Assembly (NCBI GenBank): GCA_004794655.1
Contig: SMMW01000521.1
Coordinates: 248,001 to 312,000 of the forward strand
Reading direction: 5' to 3'
DNA: 64,000 nucleotides
Source of the DNA: Marisa cornuarietis
Lineage: Eukaryota > Mollusca > Gastropoda > Architaenioglossa > Ampullariidae
Positions within the stretch are counted from its first letter, which is position 1, and each line of letters begins with the position of its first letter. This document shows, piece after piece, positions 11,401-22,580 of this stretch. Under the pieces are notes generated by a model, which was not told the origin of the DNA, ran no database searches, and saw only the letters and a list, made by a program, of their open reading frames with translations. A program made the position numbers and the translations under genes.

Positions 11401-14400
11401 TGACAACATTCTTCTCCGAAAAACTATTCCTAAGGAGCAGAAAATTTTAATTCACATTAATGCCTAAAGAGTTTTAACAAACAATGAAACATTACAACTG
11501 AGTTTACTTTTGAACAATTCCTTTGAAGCCTATTTTTTTTAAGATGTCTTATTTTAACCTACAAACAAAGCAACAGCTGGTGGAAGATTCTAGTGTGAGA
11601 TTTCTCTCTCTTTCTCTTTCTCTCCTACGAACCTCAGTGGGGTTAAACTCTTCTTGGGCATCCTTTTCGTTTGTAACATGATGTTGTAGGGTTTCAAAGG
11701 CGAAACGGCCCATCGACGAACCCACGTTGCCTTTACAAGTAAAGACAACCTTAGTGCCACTCAAGGCGATCAGCGTCCCGCTACCTGAGGCGCCTGATGC
11801 CGTTATTTGAATGTTCGACGGGGGCGCTGCACAGGTGTACAAATAACTCATGAGACGAGCGAAGACAAACCAGTGCTTGTGCGTGAGTGGGCGTGTAGGT
11901 GGAGAGTCCTTGCATATGTTTGTGCGTCTGTATGTGTTTGTCCGTGTGGATATGTGTGTGTGTGTGTGTGTGTGTGCGCACACATGCGTATGAGTGTGGA
12001 TGTATATGGTTTCTGTGTTATTGTTTGTATGTTTGTGCATGTGTGGGGTGTGAATTTGTGTATATGTTCACTCACTCACTCACTCACTCACTCACTCACT
12101 CACTCACTCACTCACTGTAATACAAAACCTCAATATCTGAGGACCTGACAGCGGAGCTGCTAAGTAAGGATGATTTTAGTAGCACTAAGATTAGACATCC
12201 TCAATGTCACAACGACTGTGGTGAGTTGTTATTAGACATCATTCTGTTCTCATCTGTTGTCTGACACCACTATTGGTCTACAAATCCACATAAATATATT
12301 CTCTAAAAATGTTAAAGCAATAGACATTACAGTTAACCATGAAAAGTTTAATATAAACCTTTAATATATACCTTTAGCAAGCAAAAAATAGACGTACAAT
12401 GAAAACAAAGTGAAAGTAGTCAACTCCTTTCAAAGCGTGCGAGACAAGAAGACAAGAAGAAGGACTGTCCACAAAGGCTGACAAAATGGTTTATGTTTAA
12501 GGGGATGGGGTGTGGGGTTTTGTCCAAGAGAGATATTTCATAAAAAAATTCATCTCTTTATTGGCACCTCCTTGTTTCGGCTAGACAGAAAGGGGTTAGC
12601 ACCTTATATACAGAGAATAAAGCAAAGTAAGGAACTTTTTTTTCACACTCCACTTAGACCTAAGACTTTACTTACAGAATCCACACAGCTCTACGCTCTT
12701 CTCTTCTGTTCTAAGGTAGATCGGTTTCCAAGTGACTGCGCATGTCCAGCGGCCCGTCTGCTTGCACTGGAGGTGTGCAATGGTGACCACGACTGTCAAG
12801 TTTCCATTGTTATACCAGAAGTTTGTCTCGAAGCCTTCGCATAAAGACTCGGTGGCGGAACAGCTTATGTCGTTGTCGTGGATACCGTCGTCGAGCTCTT
12901 GGGCCGAGTATACTTTGTGGACGTATTTGGTACTTACCTGATCCGCTTTCGGTCATAAGGAGAGTGAATGTCCAATGACGATGACAATAGAGAAGGTGAA
13001 TAGCACGTTAGTAGATTGTAGTCAGTCATGCATCATAAACAAAATTTAAAGGTAATAACTAGTTCTTGCAGTCATTAGGCAGAAAAAATAGGTACCCGTT
13101 CTTGCAGTCGTTAGGAAAAAGCAAGTACTTGACCTTGCTATCGCTAGGGAAAGGTAACCACGTGGCTTTCCGGTCGTTGGGGAAAAGGTTTAGGCCTGTG
13201 GCTTCTCGTCGGGGACAAAAGATAAACTCGTAATACTGCGATTCCTAAGGAAGCGATGTTAGAAAGATCATTTCTCGTTAGGGCCAGCTTTTATTTTTCT
13301 GACGGCGATACCAATCTTCTCTTCTTCACGACCTTTGCTTCCACAAGCTTTTAATGGAGAAAAGTACCCATTTCAAAGTAGCAATGACAGTGATAACAAT
13401 GATGACAGTGACGTGTGGCTATGTTGCAGCTTTTACAATTTATCCCATTCACAAAAGGAGAGACAAAAGAAGGGATGGAGCTACACTTATTTGCTCATTC
13501 ATGTGTTAACCATTTCACTTCAAATTAATTACTTTAACGCAAATGAATAGTATTTTACTCTACGTATGAAGAATAATAGATGCATTACTTTTTGAAGTGG
13601 TTCGAATTATTATTTCAAATAATTTAAGTAATCCATGCCAACATAACATTTGTAAATGTGTAGTCTCAGACCAAATAGGGAACGAAGGAGTTAGTTAACG
13701 TAGTGTTCATTAATTAACTCAGCTGTTTCTCACACGTGTGAAAGATGTCTATTGTGAGGCTAGAATTGTCAGGCTTGATAAACCCACTGCAATTCAGCTT
13801 TAACAGGTCTCCTTTATCGCCTGACCCCACCAAAGGCTGTTTCGGGTCGGATACGAACTTGAGGGATTCTACGTCACTTCCTCCTGGAGACAAAGCGCAG
13901 CATCTCAGCAGCATTAAAATTTTAAAATTAACCTTCTTCTGTTGCCAAATAAGAAAACCTATTTCAAGCTATGTCACTATGAAGAGGATTATTTCAACAC
14001 TTAAAAAAAAACAACAGCAGCGCCGTCTTTATAACGTTCGATAACAGAACATTTTCAAACAACGCGGGTAGTCGCTAATCGAAATAAATCCTAGAACCAT
14101 TATTAAAGTGGAATTCTAACATGTCAGAATAAAATTAACCTGTTTGCTGACTATTTTGCAAATTAAACATAAGCTATGCGTCCATCTGATATGAAAGTTT
14201 GTGCTGGAAATTTCAAAATGATGTAAGAATGCAGTTACAGCAATATGACAATGAGATCCAGCTCACAATATTTATGATGGCGACCTGTTCTATAAGAGCT
14301 GTCGCTATTCAGAGTTTTGGAAGATCCAAGTGATTACTTCACCTACAGGCAGTATAAGAAACTACTTGCTAGTTAGAAGATCTACTGACTAACCTGCACA

Positions 14401-14478
14401 AAAGAAAATAAATGTGAATATAGTAGTCCACAATTTTTTGCAGCCGCATGGAAAGTCGAGCCTTGATGCACACAGCAT
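7723..14478 (-). CDS. IgTM-B: type I membrane protein with two Ig-like domains (6 exons)
   Basis: Six exons in transcription order: 14478-14394, 13883-13734, 12945-12676, 11826-11633, 8874-8709 and 7955-7723, giving 365 residues. All join in phase (1,1,1,0,1). Exon 1 (85 bp) is a signal peptide with hydrophobic core TTIFTFIFFCA. Exons 2 and 3 form the first Ig-like domain: strand-B LLKLNCSGF, then GNLTVVVTI and GRWTCAV. Exons 4 and 5 form the second: TKVVFTCKGNVGS, FGCMWI and SFMCVV. Exon 6 holds a stalk, the motif CSQDVWLIFGV, a transmembrane helix (about 329-352) and a short basic tail of about 13 residues. It is the tandem paralogue of IgTM-C, sharing exon count, all phases and the lengths of exons 1 and 4. 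The exon 3 acceptor (aaag|CG) was preferred over a nearby cag|GTAAGT because it keeps phase and aligns with IgTM-C. Intron 4 contains a decayed mobile gene on the other strand. Confidence 0.75.
8383..8479. repeat. (CAGA)n tetranucleotide array in IgTM-B intron 5
   Basis: About 24 perfect units. Confidence 0.95.
9474..9500 (+). promoter_or_regulatory. Palindromic CRE plus TATA box ahead of the decayed mobile gene
   Basis: GCTGACGTCAGC is a perfect 12-bp palindrome containing the full cAMP-response element TGACGTCA. TATATAAA follows 7 bp later, and a CCAAT motif lies just beyond. The arrangement sits about 100 bp ahead of the first recognisable codons of the mobile gene and points the same way, so it may be that element's own promoter. 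It lies antisense within intron 4 of IgTM-B. Confidence 0.4.
9570..11177 (+). pseudogene. Decayed copy of a widely dispersed repetitive invertebrate gene (mobile-element-like)
   Basis: Broken frames translate in order to a protein type I recognise as a highly repeated, functionally unnamed gene in many invertebrate genomes. The N-terminal cysteine-rich part is a C-x-x-C, then HICCATC, then NHTNDCYFC zinc-finger-like array, followed by YPNIPSA. Next come FLDSSKLSLNAVLLHNGN, AHAVHMK, GDLKIV and the signature PPLQIKLGLMKNFVKAMD. The C-terminal part reads CNMSLKVNFLHSH, ERFHQDI and LADLCWTLLRD before a stop. Several stops and frameshifts, and a gap after CMCFLC, show it is not functional. It lies antisense inside intron 4 of IgTM-B. 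Its transposition class is not established from this sequence. Confidence 0.7.
11958..12117. repeat. (GT)n and (CACT)n arrays in IgTM-B intron 3
   Basis: A short GT run, degenerate GT-rich sequence, then about 12 perfect CACT units. Confidence 0.9.
13066..13225. repeat. Degenerate minisatellite, about 32-37 bp unit, five copies, in IgTM-B intron 2
   Basis: Successive units share a core of the form TTGCAGTCGTTAGG(G)AAAA followed by a variable GGTA/CAAG stretch. Copies diverge from right to left. The minus strand happens to be open and reads repeated FPNDxK motifs. Confidence 0.65.
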
Positions 14479-16133
14479 CGCTTGATTTTTTTAAAGCCAC
14501 TTTGAAGAAACTAGTATTTTTGTAGAATCTTTATGTCTTGTAACTTAGAAGTAGGTTTAAGACATCCGAACATTTTCGCTTGTTTGTTAGAGACACAGTT
14601 AATCCTAATGATTCTCTGCAAGTCAGTTTTAAAAATAAACTATCTTGAGTTTGACGTCTGAAGCTGTAAAATACTTTCCAGAATCTTAATCTGACGCCTA
14701 CGACTTCACCAAGAGAGGGCGTCATTGTCAGAAGCTTTAACGCGAGATTTGAATCACTCAGAAGGGTAAGAGGGAGAGACAATGGACAACTGTTGTTAAG
14801 TCAAATTTAGTAGAAACGTTTAGCGAAATAAAGTCCAACAAGTTTAAAATGTTCATTACATGACACTAATTTTCAAACTCTGTACAATGATTTCTATTTA
14901 CAGGCCTGTACAGACCTTTTATTACTCCGTCTCGTGTGGTCATATGCCGCTTGTTCCTTGAAGATGCGTGAAGGATCGGAGAACTATTAAGCAGGTGGAG
15001 TCTCCTTCTTTATCGGAATTAATCAGTCAAAACGCTCTACCATCTAAAAACGGACATTCCAATTATAGAACCATAAAAAGTTCCGCATTGTTATTTTTTC
15101 ATTATTACCTACCCTACCCGGCAGTGGGTAAGTTGCGTGCCTGCTGCCTTCCTAACGGCATCTTTGATACGAAGAAAAATAACCGTACGAAATTCTTTTA
15201 AGGCACCGTCATTGGAATGCGTATACTTTGAACCGTTTAAGGAGGATCTGTTGGAGGGAAAGTCTTGTTTGAGCACTGCGGTAATTCCAGCTTCAATAGT
15301 TTATGTATGTTAAAATTATTGTAATTAAAAAAACTCTCAGGTTTGGGGGGGGGGGTCACTATACGGAGCGGCGCGGGAGGGACATTCGTTTGCGTCCGCG
15401 TCCCATCCTCCGCACATCTCGGGTGCTCCTTGTTATGGGTGAGCGGAACGTTTACTTTGAGGAAATTAGTGTTTAAAGCAGAGTTGTCAGCCTGAATAAT
15501 GGTGCATTGAATAATGGAATAGGACATTGGTTCTGAGACACACGAGGGCATCGGTACTGCGGTGTTAGAGGTGAAATTCATGGCTCATCACAAGACGAAC
15601 AACTGCAAGAACATTTGCCAAGCATGTTTTCATTAGTCAAGAACAAAAGTCAGATGTTCCAAGACGACCAGACACCGTCGTTACTCGTATTTCTGACCAT
15701 AAACGGTCCGCAGGTGCTGCTTCATCGACTCTCCGAGCAGCTTCCGAGAAACCAAAGTTTTCAGGTTCTGGGGAAACTATGACTGCCAAAAAAATGAAAC
15801 TTAAAGGACTGGACGGAAAAGCTTCACCAGGGGCTGTAACATCTGTTACTGGCACTGGCATACGAGCAGGTCAGCGTTGGCGTCTCCGTTAAATTGGTTG
15901 TCGAAGATATTGCTTAATTATTTATGAGTTTACTGTTGTGACCACATCATCCTGGAGAGTACTGTTGAGTGCATCAGGTTTGTACACCCTAATTTATCTT
16001 CGTTTTTTTATATTTAAGAGACATTTATTCCACGAAAAGGTTAGCCACACCATATACAACGTCAGAAAAGAGCGCTTTGTACACGTGCTGTTGATCAAGC
16101 AAACATGACACCAAAGTAATGTCGTCAAAATGT

Positions 16134-16139
16134 TTTATT
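16134..16139 (-). terminator. AATAAA polyadenylation signal of IgTM-C
   Basis: A canonical AATAAA on the minus strand lies about 360 nt past the IgTM-C stop codon. A second AATAAA follows about 110 nt further on. Assignment is by position. Confidence 0.4.
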
Positions 16140-16494
16140 TATAAGCTCCTAGCAATTGTACTTTCAAAATTTTTAATATATAGATTGAACAGTGGTAGTT
16201 AAAAGCGATAGCCTTGAAGGAGCCCATGCAAGCGACAATGGCGTGTAGAAGAAACGACTGGTAACGGAAACTATGTTATATACTTAATATTTTTAAAATC
16301 TAGGATCCAGAGTGTCAGCTTATGGTTTGGTGGAATGATTCGAAATCTAAAGCTAGACAGATAATAATGAGGTTGCATGATAATAAAGGAACAAAAGGAA
16401 TTAGTAGAGGACAGCGATAAGCATTTAGACATAAGCAGACAAAAGATGAAAAAAGGCTACACTCGAAACAATCTGCCTTGATATTTCTTTCTTT

Positions 16495-19400
16495 TTAGTC
16501 CTCCTGCGCTTCTTTGACTTTCTTGTAGACACTGCTGGCAGACTCCATGATGATGACAATAACCACGACGCTGACGGCCACCACCCCGAAGACGAGCCAG
16601 ACGTCATGGAAGCAGTTTGATTCTCTAACTTCTTTCGCTTTCTCTGTCAACATCATTGCCATCGGAGCCGGATCGGAAATGATGGCATCCTTGGCATGGC
16701 CTTTACTCATGGAGTGCCATATCATTCCTGGTCCATTAACTTCAGCAGGTTGGGAGAAGAAGAAGAACAACAACAAAGCCACCGGAAAATCTTATGAATA
16801 AACGGATCATCGAAGACATAATAAAATTTTAACCTTTCTTAAAAAGAAACAAAAATCAGAAATGTAAGTGACAAAGTCGGACTCCGACAAAAGCAACTAA
16901 GTTGGAAATAATAAAATAGCTAAAAAAAAGCTGAAATTATACCTGTTCAAAATACTTACTTCGACGCATAGTGAGTATGGGATTTAAAATATAAAAAGTA
17001 TCCTATGTGACCAAATTGTATAAATTACTAGGCTTGTTTGTTTGGAAAAACGTCTTAAACTGCTGGTCTGAAGGACATGTCGACTTTATTTAATTTGGTC
17101 AGATGAGGAGTCAGATGAAATTAGCGAACATGGGACTTTTAGTTGCCCTGTATCCGTTACTTTTCATTTGACTACCTCTAATACTATGCATCGTCAACTG
17201 AATTTAACCGAGCACACTCGAAATAGTAACAACATGTGTTTTTATCTACTTTACGAGAAAAAGGCACCATTCGTTCTCCACACGTTTAGAAGTAGCTGAC
17301 ATACCTACATATAACGTGATGGGCGAGCTAGTTAAGATGATGTGGTGATTGCCTTTCACTCCGCATTTAAAGTTCTTGAGATCGTCTTTGTTTAGCACTG
17401 TGAGGTCAAAAGTGGCCTCATGAATCCATTGGCATTCAGTCTGTTTGTAATTAATTTCCTATGAAAATTAGAAAACAAACATACATGAATGCATGGGTAG
17501 AGACAACCAGTATACACACATTTATAGTAAATGTTATCTTGATACATTCGCACAATATAGTAAAGGATTGATTACTGTTGAAAAACAAAATTTCCTGGAG
17601 CCCTATTGCTACCAAAATTATGAAACGAAACATTTGTTTGTTATGAACCTTGGAGGCGTTGAACCATTCTGCGTCGACGATTTCACTGTTGTTGTGGCTG
17701 TAGGAGACGAAAATCAGTCGAGCGTCAGTCGAGCCGACGTTTGCCCGGCACGTCAGCATCACCTTACTTCCAGCTACAACCGCCACCTGATTGATGTCCT
17801 TATGAGAATCTCCTACTGTCAAGGTTAAATTAGAGGGCCAAGCTGGACGGAGCAAAAGACAAAACGACTTAGTCTTACTGCTAGGCTAATGCTTATAGTT
17901 ATTTAATATATAATTGTATCTATTTAATGATGATTTTTTATGAAGGAATTTCGTTAACAGCAATATATAATGTTTGCGCTACGCTTCTAACTTGCGAAGG
18001 ATAAAGCGAATGGTCAGGTGATTTTTTTATGACCCGTTAACCCCAGGTACAAAGAAAGTGTGTCTACAATCGATAGCTACCCATGCCCTTCTCTCTTGGT
18101 CCATCTGTCCATCGATTCATAGATCCTCTGGTTCTTCTATAGATGACAAAACCAACAACCAATTCTCCAGAAAATGCGAATAATGTGTCAGCTCTGTGAA
18201 TGAAACGACAGGCAAGAAGTAGTCAGAAGTTTCAGCCAAGAAGGAGAGGTCTGACAAGGACTGATGTCGCTAGCACGTACAGAAGCCCTGAAAAGTCAAG
18301 CTGGCCTTCGTATAGATGTTCCCGATATCGTGCGCATACCGGAAGATGATCGAACATGTCCACAGGCCACGCAGGCGACACACAAAGGACCTGATGACGA
18401 CGACGATGGCAAGGCTGCCGTTGTCGCTGTACGAGAACCTGCTAGAGATCCCATCGCACAGATGGTCTGCGGCGTAGCAGCCAACATGTTCGGTGGACAC
18501 GCTGGCGATAGGCGCGTCACCTGTCGGGAAGGCTTTAAAGACGTAGGTTGTGACTTCCTCGTTCACTGGAGGAGAGAACATAAATAAATAAATAAATAAA
18601 AAGCACCAGTATCAATCAACAATAGTCAACTTTTGGCTCAAAACAATAAAAATTTAAGTGAACTATATTTTTACCCCTCGGTGTCTGCGGGCTTAACATT
18701 TACGGTTTTGAATTATTCGCGGGTTAGCCATAAATAATTTGAATATCAATAATGTCCTAAACTCCAATAAGTGGTACTTTTCATCTTGAGTGAAAAGGCT
18801 TAGTTTACTTTTTACTAAAAATTAATGGACTTTATATTTCTTTTTTTAATACTGAAAATCGAGGACAACGCGCGTAGACTAGAAAATGCAAAGAAACTTA
18901 ACAAAATGTGAACTAAATCATAAATATATGAAATATCGGTATTATTGATCTATTTCATCATATAAAACATACACAAAAATATTTAAAATGTTTCGTTTTG
19001 TAAAATGTTTCCGTGCGCTAATAAACTGAGGTGTTCGCACTCTAACAACGCTTATTTCATCTGTGCGTACGTGTGTGTATGTGTGTCTTTGTTCATGTTC
19101 GTGAGTGCATGTGTGCGTGCGTGTGTAAGTGTGCGTGCATGTGCTAGCCTATATTGTTGACATTGTAAATTTTAATTTATGAAACATGCTGTTGCAGTTC
19201 AGTATACAGTGATCAAAAATATGAAAGTGTCAGATGGGAGGGGCGATGTTAGCCAGAGTTATACACACACTCATCATCATCAACGTGTGATTTATAAAGC
19301 ACATCATGATGCTCTCTGTGTCTGTAACAATGCCTGATCTGAATAGCGAAAGAAAGCACATAATCGAAGGTTATGAGAAAATAAATATTAGAGAAGGAAA

Positions 19401-20422
19401 GAAAATCAACCACAGACAATGATGCGAAAGTAAGCAAACAACAAAATATAAAGTAATAACTTACACAAAAAGGCCAAACCTATTAAGAAATTAAGAGTTC
19501 GAGGATGGAGTAATGTTTAGGAAGAAGAAGCAGTTTAGTGTTTACAGGTGTGAAGAACGTTGAAGGAGAGGGAGGTGGTGCTCGGGTGGATCATCCCCTT
19601 GCATGTAAGGGTGATCGTGTCCCCTGTGAAAGGCTGATCCGGGTTGGCCACTAGGGTCAGTTGCCACTTGCTCACTGCCTCAATTACTGGTACGCGCGAA
19701 CACACACACACACACACACATATGCAAACAGATGCACACACAGATATACAGAGATATACAAATATGCACACACACGCACGAACACGCATGCACACAGACA
19801 CATAGATGAAAATATGCACACAAATATATGGTCAGACATACCTATACTTAACTAATATTCAGGAAGTGTAAATGGTTGCGGTATTAAGTAATTTATTGCA
19901 GCAACAACTGTACAGCAATGTAGTATAAAGGTGAACGAGGGGAACAAATTAAAGGGAGACAAATCGACACAAGAATCTTTTTTCTTATTGCCCTTACATG
20001 GTAGCTCTCGTTTCACGTTCGTGTGTAAAGTATTTGGGTGTGGGTCACGTGTACACGCTGATGATGTTTCTTTCGTTAGAAGGAGGAAAATGACAGTATG
20101 TCCGTTTTTTACCATTTTATCTGTGTAAATAATAATAATAATAATAACAACAACAACAGCGATGCTTGTAACTATAATGTTCTCTTTCTCTTAAAAACAC
20201 ACACACACACACACACACACATCTGTACCATGAGCAACTTCACATACAGAAGAGGCGAGAATCTCATTAAGTGCATAGACATAAACGGGAAGCAAAGTGC
20301 AATTCGGATGTTTTAAATTTTAACTCGCAAAACCTACTTGTGCAAAAGAAGAGAACAGATGAAGCCAGGATTACGGTCCTTCTAAAGCTTGATGCTGCAT
20401 ACAGATAATCCGATGTCAACAT
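16495..20422 (-). CDS. IgTM-C: type I membrane protein with two Ig-like domains (6 exons)
   Basis: Six exons in transcription order: 20422-20338, 19686-19546, 18565-18281, 17842-17649, 17458-17305 and 16739-16495, giving 367 residues with phases 1,1,1,0,1. Exon 1 (85 bp) encodes a signal peptide with core TVILASSVLFFCT. Exons 2 and 3 make the first Ig-like domain: TITLTCKGMI, NGSLAIVVVI and GLWTCSI. Exons 4 and 5 make the second: KVMLTCRANVGS, ECQWI and NFKCGV. Exon 6 holds a stalk, CFHDVWLVFGV, a transmembrane helix (about 333-357) and a short tail ending EAQED. The exon 6 acceptor is a weaker aag, supported by alignment of the following V-N-x-x-G with IgTM-B. It is the tandem paralogue of IgTM-B and lies downstream of RFX4 on the same strand. 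The ligand is unknown; a recognition role is inferred. Confidence 0.78.
19701..19720. repeat. (CA)n tract next to the IgTM-C exon 2 acceptor
   Basis: On the gene strand this is a (TG)n run ending about 14 bp before the acceptor, where a pyrimidine tract would normally be. Confidence 0.8.
20129..20220. repeat. (AAT)n(CAA)n and (AC)n tracts in IgTM-C intron 1
   Basis: Short trinucleotide run followed after about 35 bp by 12 AC units. Confidence 0.85.
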
Positions 20423-21427
20423 TTGTAGATTATTCGGGACAGCTGCACCTGCAGAGGAGCTCAAGTTCGTGTCGACTCCTCCAATACACTGTGCCTTGGT
20501 ACCTCCAGCTTCACAGCCTCAGCAAAACAAAAGAAGAAGAAAAGCTGTAGCAGGCATTCCGATGTTTTTTCAGTAAATAAGAATTAAAAAAAAATCTTGT
20601 TATGAAGCTGTAACCATTTTTGTTAGTCGAGCTTCTGAAGCTGCGTTAAATGAACTGCACAGCACTTAAGTTAAATTTAGGATCAAGATATAAATAACTT
20701 ACTGACGTCATCTAGCAAAAGTGTCATTGGACGGCAGATAACTTTTTTGAAAAGCATCAACTGTTAAGACGAGTAGCTGATAACAGTTGTACGATGTTAA
20801 TCTTATCACGAACGATAAAAATTTCTAAAAAAAAGATGTAGGGGTTAGTCGACCTCCTGAAAGTATAGCAAGAGGGAAAGATCAGCTAAAGGCAAGTCCT
20901 GCAGTATTTCAATGTGACTAAGCTTAATATGGAAGTATATCACACTGTATGATGTTGAAACAGACACATGACTACAACAGTTGAAGTTCTATGCAGTCTT
21001 CTTGTTTTGATATTTTTTACAAGAGAAAGAAGAATTTAATTTGAAAGCTTGTTTCATTCAGATAGCGAAACATTATGTTTTGACAAATACAAATTATTAA
21101 TCTTCTATGCACTTAACTTTTACGATTCAAAATTAATCTTAGGGAAGAAAATATTTATAACATTTTTAACAGAGAAAATATAGTTTTTCTTTGAAAGTTT
21201 CTCAACTTTTTTCTTAAAAGTGAGATAAACCTACGCCTAATTAAAAATCACACGTTCACAGTCTCATCCCGCAAGCCTCACTCCAGCTCACGTTCCCTTC
21301 CCTTGTCGCTCTCGTCATGGACTTTCTGGGTTTTTCCCGATCTGTTTCCCAGCTATATTATAGGGTTTACTTTTTGGAAATTCTCACAAAAATAACGCAA
21401 TCCAAAATTACGTTTTTAACATCATAT

Positions 21428-21433
21428 TTTTTA
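21428..21433 (-). terminator. Candidate AATAAA polyadenylation signal of RFX4
   Basis: AATAAA on the minus strand lies about 1.15 kb past the RFX4 stop codon and before the first exon of IgTM-C. The intervening sequence has no further coding exon that I can see, so it is most likely 3' UTR. Confidence 0.35.
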
Positions 21434-22580
21434 TTCAAGTATTCACCATATTTGTACACATTTACAGACTAAGAGTTTTAGTCCATGTTAACAAGAGACA
21501 AACATGCGCATTGAAATATGTTAGACTGAAAAGAGATCAGAAAATATCTGAATGATCGTCATGTAAGAGGACCAATCCAGATTTGTTCCTGACACTACAA
21601 AAAGACATGTCCATAGCCTCTGCACTTGATGGGGGTGCATTTATAAGGGGTAGTACATATATATATATATATAGTTGACGACAAGTGTTCAAGGAAACAA
21701 AACCTAATCTCGCACAAATCTTTATACATCGAGAATAAGGATAACTTTATCACGAGGTAACATGTCCAAGACAACTTGATCGTCCTCTTCTTTCCTCTAA
21801 GTCCCTTCTTAACCTGCCAAATGTCGTCGAAAGTTTGATCAAGTCTGCAAAATACGAAGTCACAGGAGACAAGTGCTTTGCGCCAAAAGCTCGGGACATT
21901 GAGTAAAAAGAAAGGTGAAGGTCGGACTCTAGCCTTTTTAGTTTTTACTTGTTTCTAATACATTGCTAGGTATGCCAATTTACTGGGATTCGGAGACCTT
22001 CGGAGGTTTGATGCTTTGACCAGTTAAAAAGAGCTTTTACACGCGGTACACTCACACCGTAACTCAGACACATGAAGGATAGGCTCAGACATTTCTCAAC
22101 GTAAGCATGGACTTAAAAACATCCTTCCTTAATCGGAAACTCATTAAACAACAATCCTAATGCACACTTGCACCCTCTAAAATAGACATTGCTTTAACTT
22201 TAAAGGGGTGACAATGAGTTGTTAAGGTGAGGATTTGATTATTTTGTTTAGGTACACCAACTGAAAAGGTATACTGATAATACCTTTTACAGGATATAAT
22301 GGTGACATGCTGAGGTGAAAGATGGAGTAGTTGTTTTACTTCGAGACAACAAGAAACGAATACCATGGCAAACCAGACGCCCTTAAATACAGAGAAATAA
22401 ACACTGAGACATTTTTAATATATCAACAACCCCAGGGTATTGTCTGTACTTTGTGGATGGCAGTGGGAATTTAAAGAAACGGGTGCAAGAGCTGTTTGGT
22501 AGGGGACATTGTTCGATATGGTTCGGTTCAAGACTGGTTTACCGACCGATCCATAGACACAGAAAAAAAACCTGCGCCAT

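Noticed and set aside
12938..12945. cag|GTAAGT as the IgTM-B exon 3 acceptor
   Set aside because: It would leave exon 2 to exon 3 out of phase; the acceptor 8 bp upstream restores phase and aligns with IgTM-C.
15237..15861. Two Pro/Ser-containing open frames in the IgTM-B to IgTM-C gap
   Set aside because: No splice partners, no domain and no similarity to the cluster; likely chance.
19852..20115. Alternative signal-peptide exon for IgTM-C
   Set aside because: The hydrophobic core is short; the 85-bp exon at 20338-20422 is a better signal peptide and matches IgTM-B in length and phase.
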